A stretch of DNA of 64,000 bases from Sanguibacter sp. HDW7 (lineage in GTDB: Bacteria > Actinomycetota > Actinomycetes > Actinomycetales > Cellulomonadaceae). Both the position numbers and the translations under genes were made by a program. Position 1 is the stretch's first letter. Each line of letters begins with the position of its first letter. Shown here piece by piece: positions 1 to 8,826 of this stretch. The notes below the pieces were generated by a model, which had not been told where the DNA came from, made no database searches, and worked only from the letters and a program-made list of their open reading frames with translations. The stretch is taken from the NCBI RefSeq assembly GCF_011300875.1, contig NZ_CP049862.1:558001-622000 (forward strand). The letters run 5' to 3'.

Positions 1-1
1 C

Positions 2-757
2 AACCGCATCCAGTTCACGCCGGACCTGCTGCCGTCCGACGTCACGGGCGTGTCCGTGTACGACCAGTCGACCGGGCGCTTCGCGTTCCATCGCGGCCCG
101 ATCTTCGCGTCGATCGTCCTCGCGGACGAGATCAACCGTGCGTCGCCCAAGACGCAGTCGGCGCTCCTGGAGGTCATGGAGGAGTCCCGGATCACCGTCG
201 ACGGCGAGGCCCACGGGGTCGGCCGTCCGTTCATGGTCATCGCGACGCAGAACCCCATCGAGCAGGCCGGCACCTACCGCCTGCCGGAGGCCCAGCTCGA
301 CCGCTTCCTCATCAAGACGTCGCTCGGCTACCCCGACCACGCAGCCACCGTGCAGATCCTCGCGGGATCCGCGACGCGTGACCGCTCGGCAGGGCTCAGC
401 CCGCGCATCACGACGGACGCGGTCGCCGACATGGCAGACATGGCGGCGGACGTCCACGTCGACGACGCGGTGCTCGACTACGTCTCGCGGATCGCCGAGG
501 CGACCCGCACCGACACCCGCACGCGTCTCGGCGTCTCCGTGCGCGGCTGCCTCGCCCTCGTGCGCTGCGCCAAGGTGTGGGCCGCGTCGCAGGGCCGCTC
601 GTTCGTCGTTCCGGACGACGTCAAGGATCTCGTCGAACCCGTGCTCGCGCACCGCCTCGTGCTCGACGTCGAGTCGGAGTTCGCCGGCGTCACCGCGCCC
701 GAGATCATCCAGGACGTGCTCGCGACGACCGCACCGCCCGTGGAGCGGGTCGCCTGA
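2..757 (+). CDS. MoxR-family AAA+ ATPase, 5' end cut by window edge
   Basis: The first 251 visible codons are open from the left edge. They carry the MoxR AAA_3 signature: RIQFTPDLLPSDVTG at the very start, a Walker B-like DEINRASPKTQSALLE near visible residue 42, the sensor motif ATQNPIEQAGTYRLPEAQLD near residue 81, and a C-terminal lid with VRGCLALVRCAKVWA. The Walker A part lies outside the window. MoxR ATPases act as chaperone-like partners of DUF58 and von Willebrand-type proteins. The DUF58 gene starts one base after this stop, followed by a transglutaminase-like gene, the standard MoxR-DUF58-TGase operon. The client of this operon is not known from sequence. Confidence 0.93.
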   Translation, partial: NRIQFTPDLLPSDVTGVSVYDQSTGRFAFHRGPIFASIVLADEINRASPKTQSALLEVMEESRITVDGEAHGVGRPFMVIATQNPIEQAGTYRLPEAQLDRFLIKTSLGYPDHAATVQILAGSATRDRSAGLSPRITTDAVADMADMAADVHVDDAVLDYVSRIAEATRTDTRTRLGVSVRGCLALVRCAKVWAASQGRSFVVPDDVKDLVEPVLAHRLVLDVESEFAGVTAPEIIQDVLATTAPPVERVA

Positions 758-758
758 C

Positions 759-2042
759 ATGGTTCGACGCGACCTGAGCGCAGCACGCGCGCGCACGAGG
801 TCGGGGGTGCGTGCAGCAGGCGCGCACGCCCGGGGTCTCGGCGTGCGCGCGCGTGGCGCGGTCGGTCCGCTGCGGCGGCTCGGCTCGTGGGTCGGCCGGC
901 ACGTCAGCCCCCTCGGGTGGCTCGTTCTCGTCGGCGCGGTCGGCGCGCTCGTCGTCGGCCGCCGCTACGGGTGGGACGAGCTCGTCGCCGCGGGCGCGAC
1001 CCTCGCCGCGCTGCTGCTCATCTCGATCGTCCTCACGCTCGGTCGGTCGACGTACCGCGTCGAGCTCGACCTCGCCGACCATCGCATCGTCGTCGGCGAG
1101 CGCGCCGTCGGACGGCTCAACGTGACGAACGTCGGCCGTGCCCGCACGCTCCCCGCGCGCATCGTCCTGCCCGTCGGCGCCGGCCAGGCGGACGTCGACC
1201 TCCCGTCGCTCGCGTCGGAGGCAGAGTTCGAGGAGGTGTTCGCCGTCGCGGGTGCTCGCCGCTCCGTCCTCACCGTCGGCCCCGTCCGCTCGGTGCGCGG
1301 CGACGCCCTCGGGCTCGTGCGCCGGCAGGTCATGTGGACCGAGCCCGAGCACCTCTACGTCCACCCGCGCACCGTCTCGCTCGGCACGGCCCGCACGGGA
1401 GTCCTGCGCGACCTCGAGGGCGAGGCGACGCGCGTCATCTCCGACCACGACATGTCCTTCCACGCGCTGCGCGAGTACATCCCGGGCGACGACCGCCGCT
1501 CGATCCACTGGCGCTCGTCCGCGCGCCTCGGTCGGCTCATGGTCCGCCAGTTCGAGGACACCCGGCGCACGCACACCGCGCTCGGCCTCGTCGACACGCT
1601 CGCCGACTACCGCGACGAGGACGAGTTCGAGCTCGCCGTCACCGTGTACGCGTCGATCGGGCAGCAGGCGCTCCGTGAGGAGCTCGAGGTCACGGCGCTC
1701 ACGTCGACCCGATCGCTGCGGACGACGACCCCGCCCGCGTTCCTCGACGACTGCGCCGGCCTCGAGGTGCGCGACGCCGGCGCCGACGAGGTGCCCGTCG
1801 CGCAGGAGATCGCCCGCTCCGTCCCGCACGCGTCCCTCGTGCTCGTCGTCACCGGCTCGACCCTCACGGCGCCCGAGCTCCGCGCGACCGCGTCGCACGT
1901 CCCGGCAGGCATCCGCACCGTCGTCATCTCCGTCGGCGCCGACCACGAGCTCGCGCTGCAGACCCGCAACCTCCTCACCGTCGCGACGCTCGGCTCGGTC
2001 ACGGACCTGCCTCGACTCATGCGACGGCTGGTGACCGCATGA
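759..2042 (+). CDS. DUF58 domain membrane protein
   Basis: A 427-residue protein whose ATG lies 1 bp after the MoxR stop. A basic N terminus is followed by two hydrophobic segments (about residues 51-68 and 75-94). A long beta-rich part leads to the DUF58 hallmark YIPGDDRRSIHWRSSARLG at about 240-258, followed by LMVRQFEDT. DUF58 proteins are the conserved partners of MoxR ATPases and probably face the cytoplasm next to the membrane, but their biochemical role is not settled. The end overlaps the next gene in an ATGA arrangement, so the two are translationally coupled. An upstream in-frame extension is only a shadow of the MoxR gene. Confidence 0.92.
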   Translation: MVRRDLSAARARTRSGVRAAGAHARGLGVRARGAVGPLRRLGSWVGRHVSPLGWLVLVGAVGALVVGRRYGWDELVAAGATLAALLLISIVLTLGRSTYRVELDLADHRIVVGERAVGRLNVTNVGRARTLPARIVLPVGAGQADVDLPSLASEAEFEEVFAVAGARRSVLTVGPVRSVRGDALGLVRRQVMWTEPEHLYVHPRTVSLGTARTGVLRDLEGEATRVISDHDMSFHALREYIPGDDRRSIHWRSSARLGRLMVRQFEDTRRTHTALGLVDTLADYRDEDEFELAVTVYASIGQQALREELEVTALTSTRSLRTTTPPAFLDDCAGLEVRDAGADEVPVAQEIARSVPHASLVLVVTGSTLTAPELRATASHVPAGIRTVVISVGADHELALQTRNLLTVATLGSVTDLPRLMRRLVTA

Positions 2043-4453
2043 GCACCGACGTCCGGACCATCGACCTCGGCGGTACGCACGCCCGCCCCGCGCTGCGCCG
2101 GACGACGAGCACCGCCGTCGCCTCGCTCGCCGTGCTCCTCGCGACGCTCGCGCTCGTCCCCGCCTACGGCCCCCGGGCCGTTCTGCCGACGCTCGGCGCG
2201 GGAATCCTCCTCGGCGCCGTCATCGTGCTCGTCGGGCGTGCCCGCCGGGCGGGCGGCATCATCGTGCTCGCCGCGACCGCCGTCGCCTACCTCGTCTTCG
2301 GCGGGGCCTTCGCCGCGCCGTCGACGACCGTCGCGCGCGTCGTGCCGACGCTCGACACGCTGCTCACCCTCCTCGAGGGGCTCGTGACGTCGTGGAAGGA
2401 GGTGCTCACGCTCGAGCCGCCGCTCGGCACGCTCGGCGCGGTCCTCGTCCCGCCGTTCGTCATGGCGCTCGGCGGCACCGTCCTCGCAGCCTGGGCCGCG
2501 ACCGTCGACGTCACCGCGGAGACCCGACGCTCGCGGACCGACGGCTCCGCCGGGGCGCGTCGCCGCGAGCGGGTCGGCCTCGCCGTCGCTCTCGCCACCC
2601 CCATGCTCCTGCTCGTCGGCGCGATCCTCCTCGGCACCGTCGAGGCCCCGCTCGCGACCTTCGTCGGCATGGGCATCGTCGCGCTCATGCTGCCGTGGCT
2701 CGCGTGGCGTACCCGGCGCTGGCACCCGCGCCGCTACGTGACGCTCACCGTCATGGCCGTCGTCGCTCTCGGCGGCGGCTACGCCGGCGCCCCGTACGTC
2801 GCGGGTGACGCGCCTCGCACGGTCCTGCGCAACACCGTCGTGCCGCCGTTCGACCTGCGCGACCAGGTGAGTCCGCTCTCGGGCTTCCGCTCGTTCCACA
2901 AGGAGTTGCGCGAGACGCCGCTCGTCACGGTCGCGGGCCTGCCCGAGGGTGCGCTCGTGCGCCTCGCGACGATGGATGCGTTCGACGGCGTCGTGTGGAA
3001 CGTCGACCCCACCGGCACGCTCGGCGGCTCGGGCGCGTTCCGGCGCGTCGGCGAGTCGATCCCCGTGCGCACGCAAGGCACCGAGGCGAGCATCGACGTC
3101 AAGGTCGAGGCGCTGCGCGGCGTGTGGATGCCGACGGTTGGCCAGACCTCGAGCCTGACGTTCGAGGGACGCCGATCCCGCGACCAGCAGCTCGCGTTCC
3201 GCTTCAACGATGCGACCGGCGCTGCCGTCCTCCCGGGCGGCCTGCGCCAGGACGACCGCTGGTCGGCCGAGGTCGTCATCCCGCCGGGCCTCTCGGACGA
3301 GCAGCTCGCGGACGCCGCGGTCGCGGACGTCCGCCAGCCCGAGATCGAGCACATCCCTGACGCGGCGACGCAGAAGGCCGCCGACATCGCGCGCAACGCG
3401 ACGAGCCCCGCGCTGCTCGCACGCGCGCTCGAGGCGACGCTCTCGGAGCAGGGCTACTTCTCGCACGGCATCACCGCCGCAGGGGACCATCCCTCGCTCG
3501 TCGGCCACGGCGTCGCGCGCGTCGACCGGCTGCTGTCCGAGGACCGCATGATCGGTGACGACGAGCAGTACGCGTCGGCGATGGCGCTCATGGCACGCAA
3601 CCTCGGCCTGCCCGCGCGCGTCGTCATGGGCTTCCGCCCGGCCGAGGGCGTGGACACGTCCACGCCTGTGACGTTCACGGGCGCCGACACGATCGCGTGG
3701 GTCGAGATCGCGTACGCGGGGCACGGCTGGGTGCCGTACTTCCCGACGCCCGACACGTCGCGCACGCCGTCGAGCGACCCGGAGCAGGCCGAGCCGGACC
3801 CTCAGCCCGAGGTCGTCCAGCCGCCGCCGAGCCTCGAGGACCCCGTTGCCGTGCCCGACGACGAGGTCGAGAACGTCGACGTCGAGGCCCGCGAGGACGT
3901 CGAGGTCATCACGACCGACTGGACGCGCGTCATCGTCACGACGGTCGCGGTCGCCGTGCCGCTGCTGCTCATCCTCCTGCCACCGCTGCTCATCGTGTCG
4001 GCCAAGACGCGTCGTCGTCGGCGGCGGCGCAAGGCGCGCGCGCCCATGGCGCGGGTCACCGGCGCGTGGGACGAGGTGCTCGACGCTGTGCGCGACCGGG
4101 CGGAGCCGCCCGCGACAGGCGCGACGCGCACCGAGGCGTCGCGCGCGATCGAGGCGGCGTTCCCCGGCGTCTCGGCACGGAACGTCGCGCTGCACGCCGA
4201 CGCGGCCGTCTTCGGCCCGGGCGACCCGGACGCCGCCGTCGCGACCGAGACGTGGAAGCAGACCGACCTGTTCCTCGCGGCGCTCGCGAAGAACGGCACG
4301 CGGCGCAGCCGGCTGCGCGGCCAGTTCTCCGCAAGGTCGCTCCGGGCCGCGCGGGCACGCCGACGCGAGGCGAAGGCTGTGCGCCGACGCCAGCGCGCCC
4401 TGGCGAGGCGCGGACGCGCCGCGACGAAGGTCAGGCGCGCCGCGAGGCGATGA
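2039..4453 (+). CDS. transglutaminase-like (TgpA-type) membrane protein, catalytic triad lost
   Basis: An 804-residue protein with several membrane segments in the first 250 residues, an extracytoplasmic part, a transglutaminase-core-like domain (about 440-580), a Pro/Asp/Glu-rich linker, one more membrane segment (about 630-655) and a very basic tail. In active family members the core reads GYCEQFASA, then DAHAWVE, then WVPFDPTP. Here these positions read GDDEQYASA (D508 for Cys), DTIAWVE (I552 for His) and WVPYFPTP (F568 for Asp), so Cys, His and Asp are all missing while the surrounding fold motifs are kept. It is therefore likely a pseudoenzyme with a structural or scaffolding role beside MoxR/DUF58. 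The 3' end overlaps the convergent TetR gene by 23 bp. Confidence 0.88.
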   Translation: MSTDVRTIDLGGTHARPALRRTTSTAVASLAVLLATLALVPAYGPRAVLPTLGAGILLGAVIVLVGRARRAGGIIVLAATAVAYLVFGGAFAAPSTTVARVVPTLDTLLTLLEGLVTSWKEVLTLEPPLGTLGAVLVPPFVMALGGTVLAAWAATVDVTAETRRSRTDGSAGARRRERVGLAVALATPMLLLVGAILLGTVEAPLATFVGMGIVALMLPWLAWRTRRWHPRRYVTLTVMAVVALGGGYAGAPYVAGDAPRTVLRNTVVPPFDLRDQVSPLSGFRSFHKELRETPLVTVAGLPEGALVRLATMDAFDGVVWNVDPTGTLGGSGAFRRVGESIPVRTQGTEASIDVKVEALRGVWMPTVGQTSSLTFEGRRSRDQQLAFRFNDATGAAVLPGGLRQDDRWSAEVVIPPGLSDEQLADAAVADVRQPEIEHIPDAATQKAADIARNATSPALLARALEATLSEQGYFSHGITAAGDHPSLVGHGVARVDRLLSEDRMIGDDEQYASAMALMARNLGLPARVVMGFRPAEGVDTSTPVTFTGADTIAWVEIAYAGHGWVPYFPTPDTSRTPSSDPEQAEPDPQPEVVQPPPSLEDPVAVPDDEVENVDVEAREDVEVITTDWTRVIVTTVAVAVPLLLILLPPLLIVSAKTRRRRRRRKARAPMARVTGAWDEVLDAVRDRAEPPATGATRTEASRAIEAAFPGVSARNVALHADAAVFGPGDPDAAVATETWKQTDLFLAALAKNGTRRSRLRGQFSARSLRAARARRREAKAVRRRQRALARRGRAATKVRRAARR

Positions 4454-5099
4454 CGGACTCGAGAAGGGCGACGAGCTCGGCCGTGCCGGCAGGGCTCGTC
4501 GCGGTCTCGACGGGGCCGTCGGTCGTAGGTGCGGGGGAGCGGGAGCCGCGCCGCGTCGCCGCCTCGAGGTAGAGGCCGTCCGAGACGAGGACGATCGCGC
4601 GGGCGAGCACGGGGTCGCCGACGGCCTCGCGCGTCGCGGCGAGCCACGCCTCGTGGGCGCGCGTCAGCGCCACCCGTGCCTGGGGGAAGGGCCCCTCGGC
4701 GAGGCGTGTCGCAGCGAGGTAGTCGAGGTCGAAGGGGGTGTCGGAGATCGCTGACGTCCGGATGAGGTAGGCGACCGCGCCCTCGGGCGCCTCGCGCATG
4801 TGGGTGACGTCCGCGTGGGCGAGCGCGACCATGCGCTCGAGGAGACCGTCGACGAGCGCGACCCTGGACCCGAAGTGGTAGAGCAGCCCGCCCTTGGAGA
4901 CGTTGGCCGCGGCGGCGACGGCGTCGAGGGTCGCGGCGCGCTCGCCCTGCTCGACGAGGATCCGCGCGAAGGCGTCGAGGATGCGGCCGCGCGTGATGCT
5001 CGAGCGGGCGTTGCCTGCGGCGCGACGGGGCACCCCCGCGGCGGCGGAGGGGGCAGGTCCGGGAGGGTCCGCGTCGGCGGACCGTGTGCTCGATGCCAC
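4431..5099 (-). CDS. TetR-family transcriptional regulator
   Basis: A 222-residue protein. After a disordered Pro/Ala-rich N terminus of about 35 residues comes the TetR helix-turn-helix (residues about 38-85) with TLDAVAAAANVSKGGLLYHF, then a C-terminal ligand-binding domain. The start is a GTG at 5099. A TATAGT -10 box ends six bases before it, so the mRNA is probably leaderless. The nearest operator copy (5108-5125) overlaps this -10, implying autorepression. It is divergent from a DHA2 efflux gene with a second operator between them, the usual local repressor-pump arrangement. The inducer cannot be read from sequence. Confidence 0.9.
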   Translation of the reverse strand: MASSTRSADADPPGPAPSAAAGVPRRAAGNARSSITRGRILDAFARILVEQGERAATLDAVAAAANVSKGGLLYHFGSRVALVDGLLERMVALAHADVTHMREAPEGAVAYLIRTSAISDTPFDLDYLAATRLAEGPFPQARVALTRAHEAWLAATREAVGDPVLARAIVLVSDGLYLEAATRRGSRSPAPTTDGPVETATSPAGTAELVALLESVIASRRA

Positions 5100-5107
5100 C
5101 TTGCAAC

Positions 5108-5163
5108 TATACCGGCTGGACGGTTAACCTCGGGGGGTCGGTTTCTATACCGTCTGGACGGTT
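5108..5163. promoter_or_regulatory. two operators for the divergent TetR/MFS pair
   Basis: Two direct copies of an 18-bp box lie 38 bp apart: TATACCGGCTGGACGGTT at 5108-5125 and TATACCGTCTGGACGGTT at 5146-5163. The second holds a perfect inverted repeat ACCGTC-TG-GACGGT and the first has one mismatch in it. Size and symmetry suit a TetR dimer. The left copy covers the -10 region of the regulator gene; the right copy lies upstream of the efflux gene. Confidence 0.75.
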
Positions 5164-5215
5164 GATGAGAGTGGCGTCGTCCGACGCCCGTCACCCGCGC
5201 CACGAGAGGAACGTC

Positions 5216-7012
5216 GTGACCACCCGCAACGGCGGCGACCACCAGGACGCCGCCACGCACCGCCCGACCCCCCAGAACGCCGCGCACCCCTTCCCTGACG
5301 GGCGCGCGGACGACCGGGAGCGGGGCAGCTTCCCTGAGCTGCCGACCGCCCCGGACGCCGCCGGCGTCGACAGCCCCCCGAGCCGTCGACGCCGGTGGGC
5401 GGCGCTCGCCGTCCTCCTTCTGCCCGTGCTGCTCGTCTCGGTCGACAACACCGTGCTGAGCTTCGCGCTCCCGCAGATCTCCTCCGCGCTCGTGCCCTCG
5501 GGCACGCAGCTGCTGTGGATCGTCGACGTCTACCCGCTCGTCCTCGCGGCGCTGCTCGTGCCCATGGGCGCGCTCGCCGACCGCGTCGGGCGTCGACGCC
5601 TCCTGCTCATCGGCTCGACGGGCTTCGCGATCGTCTCCGCGCTCGCCGCCTATGCGCCGTCCGCCGAGTGGCTCGTCGCCGGCCGCGCAGGCATGGGCCT
5701 CTTCGGCGCCATGCTCATGCCGTCGACGCTCTCGCTCATCCGCAACGTCTTCACCGACCGCCGCGAGCTCCGCCTCGCGATCGCGATCTGGGCTGCGGGC
5801 TTCTCCGCCGGCGCCGCCCTCGGGCCGATCGTCGGCGGGTTCCTCCTCGAGCACTTCTGGTGGGGATCCGTCTTCCTCATGAGCGTCCCCGTCCTCACGC
5901 TCATGCTCGTCGCGGCCCCGTTCGTCGTGCCCGAGTCGCGCGACCCGCGGCCCGCGCCGTTCGACGTCACGTCCATCCTCCTGTCCGTCGCGACCATCAC
6001 CCCGGTCGTCTACGGCATCAAGGAGGTCGCGAAGCACGGCCTCACCGGCCTCGCCCTCGCGACGATCGCGGCCGGCCTCCTCGCAGGCTTCGCGTTCGTG
6101 CGCCGCCAGCTCCGGCGCGCCGAGCCCATGCTCGACGTCCGCCTCTTCGCGTCGCCCGCCTTCGGCGGCGGCGTGCTCGTCAACCTCTTGTCCGTCGTCG
6201 CGCTCACGGGCTTCATCTACTTCGTCTCGCAGGACCTCCAGCTCGTCGTCGGGCTCAGCCCCGTCGACGCGGGTCTCGCGCTCCTGCCGGGTCTCCTCGC
6301 GACGATCATCGCCGGGCTGCTCGTCGTCAAGGTCGTCGCCCACGTCTCGCCGGGACGCGTCATCGCGGCCTGCATGTCGTTCGCCGCCGTCGGGTACGCG
6401 GTCCTCGCCCTCGCCGGAGGAGCGGGCACGCTGTGGCCCGTCGTCGTGGGCTTCGTCTTCCTCGCCGTCGGCGCGGGCGCCGCCGAGACCGTCTCGAACG
6501 ACCTCATCCTCTCCTCGGCCCCCGCCGGACGTGCAGGAGCCGCGTCAGCGATCTCCGAGACCGCCTACGAGCTCGGCGCCGTCCTCGGCACCGCGATCCT
6601 CGGCGGCATCATGTCGGCGGGCTACCACCGCGCCGTCGTCATGCCTGCAGGCCTCACCGCCGCGCAGGAGCGCGCCGCCTCCGAGACGCTCGGCGGCGCG
6701 ACCCACGTCGCGAGCGGGCTCGACCCGGACCGCGCAGGTGCGCTGCTCGACTCGGCGCACTCCGCCTTCGCCGGCTCCGTCGTCATCACGTCGTGGATCG
6801 GCGTCGCGCTCATGCTCGCGGCCGTCGTCGTCTCGCTCGTCATCCTCACGCGGCCTGCGGTCACGGAGATGGAGGAGCACGTCGTCGACGCGGTGACGCC
6901 GACGCCCGTCGGTTCGATGCCGGCCGACGCGTTCGACGAGCTCGCCGAGCTCGTCTCCGCGGCCGACGCGAGCGCGATCGCCGACACCGTCGGGGTGCCC
7001 CCGCGCAGGTAG
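5216..7012 (+). CDS. MFS multidrug efflux transporter, DHA2 (14-TM) type
   Basis: A 598-residue inner-membrane transporter of the drug:H+ antiporter-2 family, related to SmvA/QacA. The GTG at 5216 is chosen because AGAGGA lies six bases upstream; an in-frame ATG at 5165 is possible but has no Shine-Dalgarno and sits against the operator. After a hydrophilic N terminus the first membrane segment contains LVSVDNTVLSFALPQIS. Motif A appears as GALADRVGRRRLLLIG near residue 118, and about 14 hydrophobic segments follow. It probably exports hydrophobic or cationic compounds under control of the divergent TetR regulator. The substrate is unknown. Confidence 0.9.
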   Translation: MTTRNGGDHQDAATHRPTPQNAAHPFPDGRADDRERGSFPELPTAPDAAGVDSPPSRRRRWAALAVLLLPVLLVSVDNTVLSFALPQISSALVPSGTQLLWIVDVYPLVLAALLVPMGALADRVGRRRLLLIGSTGFAIVSALAAYAPSAEWLVAGRAGMGLFGAMLMPSTLSLIRNVFTDRRELRLAIAIWAAGFSAGAALGPIVGGFLLEHFWWGSVFLMSVPVLTLMLVAAPFVVPESRDPRPAPFDVTSILLSVATITPVVYGIKEVAKHGLTGLALATIAAGLLAGFAFVRRQLRRAEPMLDVRLFASPAFGGGVLVNLLSVVALTGFIYFVSQDLQLVVGLSPVDAGLALLPGLLATIIAGLLVVKVVAHVSPGRVIAACMSFAAVGYAVLALAGGAGTLWPVVVGFVFLAVGAGAAETVSNDLILSSAPAGRAGAASAISETAYELGAVLGTAILGGIMSAGYHRAVVMPAGLTAAQERAASETLGGATHVASGLDPDRAGALLDSAHSAFAGSVVITSWIGVALMLAAVVVSLVILTRPAVTEMEEHVVDAVTPTPVGSMPADAFDELAELVSAADASAIADTVGVPPRR

Positions 7013-7219
7013 CGATCCTGTGAGAGTCCTCACCCGGACCGTCCCGCGTGCGCGGGCACGACTACCCTGGACGGTGGTCGTCCCGCGCGCGTCGCTCGCC
7101 GGACGGTCGGGTGTCCGACATGCGGTCACCTGGCACCGTCCGCGTGACGACGCCCGCCTCCCGGGCCACACTCGCTCCACACCACCGGGTATCCACCAGC
7201 ACCGAAAAGGCCTGCATCC

Positions 7220-8593
7220 GTGAACACCTCTCGCCCCCTGCGCGTCGCGATCGTCGGCGCCGGTCCTGCCGGCATCTACGCCTCCGACATCCTCTCGAAG
7301 GCCGGCATCGACGTCTCGATCGACCTCATCGAGCGCCTGCCCGCGCCGTTCGGCCTCGTGCGCTACGGCGTCGCGCCGGACCACCCGCGCATCAAGATGA
7401 TCATGGGTGCCCTCCACAAGATCCTCGAGCGTGGTGACATCCGCCTGCTCGCGAACGTCAACTACGGCACGGACCTCTCGCTCGAGGACCTGCGCGAGCA
7501 CTACGACGCCGTGATCTTCTCGACGGGCTCCATCAAGGACGCGCCCCTCGACATCCCGGGCATCGACATCGACGGCTCCTACGGCGCCGCCGACTTCGTC
7601 TCCTGGTACGACGGCCACCCGGACGTCCCGCGCACGTGGCCCCTCGAGGCCCGTGAGGTCGCGGTGCTCGGCGCCGGCAACGTGGCGCTCGACGTCGCAC
7701 GCGTGCTCGCCAAGCACGCCGAGGACCTCCTCGTCACCGAGATCCCGGACAACGTCTTCCAGGGCCTCAAGGCCTCGCCCGTCACGGACGTGCACGTCTT
7801 CGCCCGCCGCGGTCCCGCGCAGGCGAAGTTCTCGCCGCTCGAGCTCCGCGAGCTCGGCCACGTGCCGGACGTCGACATCGTCGTCTACCCCGAGGACTAC
7901 GAGTTCGACGAGGGTTCGATGGCCGCGATCGACTCGTCCAACCAGACGAAGCAGGTCGTCAAGACGCTCACCGACTGGGCGCTCGTCGACCCGTCGACGC
8001 ACGCGGCCTCGCGTCGCCTGCACCTGCACTTCCTCCACTCACCGGCCGAGGTCGTCGGCGAGGACGGCAAGGTCGTCGCGCTGCGCACCGAGCGCACCGC
8101 GCTCCAGGGCGACGGCACGGTCAAGGGCACGGGCGAGTTCCACGACTGGCCCGTCCAGGCCGTCTACCGCGCCATCGGCTACTTCGGCACCGAGCTTGCG
8201 AACGTCCCGTTCGACGACCGCCGCGGCGTCATCCCCAACGCCGAGGGCCGCGTCCTCGGCGCGGACGGCGAGCAGGTCCCCGGCGTCTACGCGACCGGCT
8301 GGATCAAGCGCGGTCCCGTCGGCCTCATCGGCCACACGAAGTCGGACGCGTCGGAGACGATCCGCCACCTCGTCGAGGACGTCGACTCGCTGCCGCGCGC
8401 GACGAAGGCCGCCCCGGAGGACATCGTCGCGACGCTCGCCGAGCGCGGCGTCGACCTCGTCGTCTGGGACGACTTCCTCAACCTCGAGGCGCACGAGCTC
8501 GCGCTCGGCGTCGCCGAGGGGCGCGAGCGCATCAAGGTCGTCTCCCGCGAGGAGATGATCGCGATCGCGAAAGGCGTGAACGCGACGGCCTGA
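7220..8593 (+). CDS. fprA: ferredoxin/flavodoxin-NADP+ reductase, FprA type
   Basis: A 457-residue flavoprotein of the adrenodoxin-reductase-like FprA group, which passes electrons between NADPH and ferredoxin. The N-terminal FAD site GAGPAG is at residues 13-18, followed by APFGLVRYGVAPDHP, a conserved block of this family. The NADPH site AVLGAGNVALDVARVL lies near residues 148-160, with FARRGPAQAKFS after it and a C-terminal WIKRGPVGLIGHTK. Length is normal for the family. The start is GTG, with AAAAGG upstream. It has no obvious operon partner: 207 bp separate it from the efflux gene, and an intergenic palindrome follows it. Confidence 0.93.
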   Translation: MNTSRPLRVAIVGAGPAGIYASDILSKAGIDVSIDLIERLPAPFGLVRYGVAPDHPRIKMIMGALHKILERGDIRLLANVNYGTDLSLEDLREHYDAVIFSTGSIKDAPLDIPGIDIDGSYGAADFVSWYDGHPDVPRTWPLEAREVAVLGAGNVALDVARVLAKHAEDLLVTEIPDNVFQGLKASPVTDVHVFARRGPAQAKFSPLELRELGHVPDVDIVVYPEDYEFDEGSMAAIDSSNQTKQVVKTLTDWALVDPSTHAASRRLHLHFLHSPAEVVGEDGKVVALRTERTALQGDGTVKGTGEFHDWPVQAVYRAIGYFGTELANVPFDDRRGVIPNAEGRVLGADGEQVPGVYATGWIKRGPVGLIGHTKSDASETIRHLVEDVDSLPRATKAAPEDIVATLAERGVDLVVWDDFLNLEAHELALGVAEGRERIKVVSREEMIAIAKGVNATA

Positions 8594-8612
8594 GCCGTCC
8601 GCGCAACTCTCC

Positions 8613-8701
8613 AGAACGACTCGTAGCGCTCCCGCACACTCTCGCTGTGTGCAGGACTGCTACGAGTCGTTCTGCTTTCGCGACTCGTAGCGCTCCTGCA
8701 C
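8613..8701. repeat. intergenic repeat: 15-bp inverted repeat plus third direct copy
   Basis: A perfect 15-bp inverted repeat (8613-8627 against 8659-8673) contains the word GACTCGTAGC. Inside the loop a second small stem GCACAC/GTGTGC can form. A third, direct copy of the word with its flank lies at 8682-8701 and matches 8618-8637 at 19 of 20 bases. It lies after fprA and before the NAD operon. There is no T-run, so it is not a typical intrinsic terminator. Confidence 0.7.
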
Positions 8702-8796
8702 GCGCCCGCGTGTGCTCGGACGCGACGAGTCGTGGGGGCGGGGGAGCGGGATCGGGTGTGAGATAGGGGTTGCGTGGTGCCCTGTGGCACGACACA

Positions 8797-8813
8797 ATAC
8801 TCAGTGTGAGTAT
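8797..8813 (+). promoter_or_regulatory. palindromic operator of the NAD salvage operon, probable NrtR site
   Basis: A perfect inverted repeat ATACTCA-GTG-TGAGTAT lies directly upstream of the Shine-Dalgarno of pncB. The third gene of the operon encodes an NrtR-type Nudix regulator. NrtR proteins repress NAD synthesis genes through palindromes in the promoter and sense ADP-ribose. Assigning this site to the local NrtR is inference from position and symmetry. Confidence 0.75.
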
Positions 8814-8826
8814 GAAGGAGGTCGAG

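Noticed and set aside
1607-4195. Very long open frame antisense to the DUF58 and transglutaminase-like genes
   Set aside because: Arg/Asp/Glu-rich composition typical of shadow frames in high-GC DNA; both plus-strand genes have clear domains.
4664-6343. Long minus-strand frame covering part of the TetR and MFS genes
   Set aside because: No domain, biased composition, and it runs through the divergent promoter and operators.
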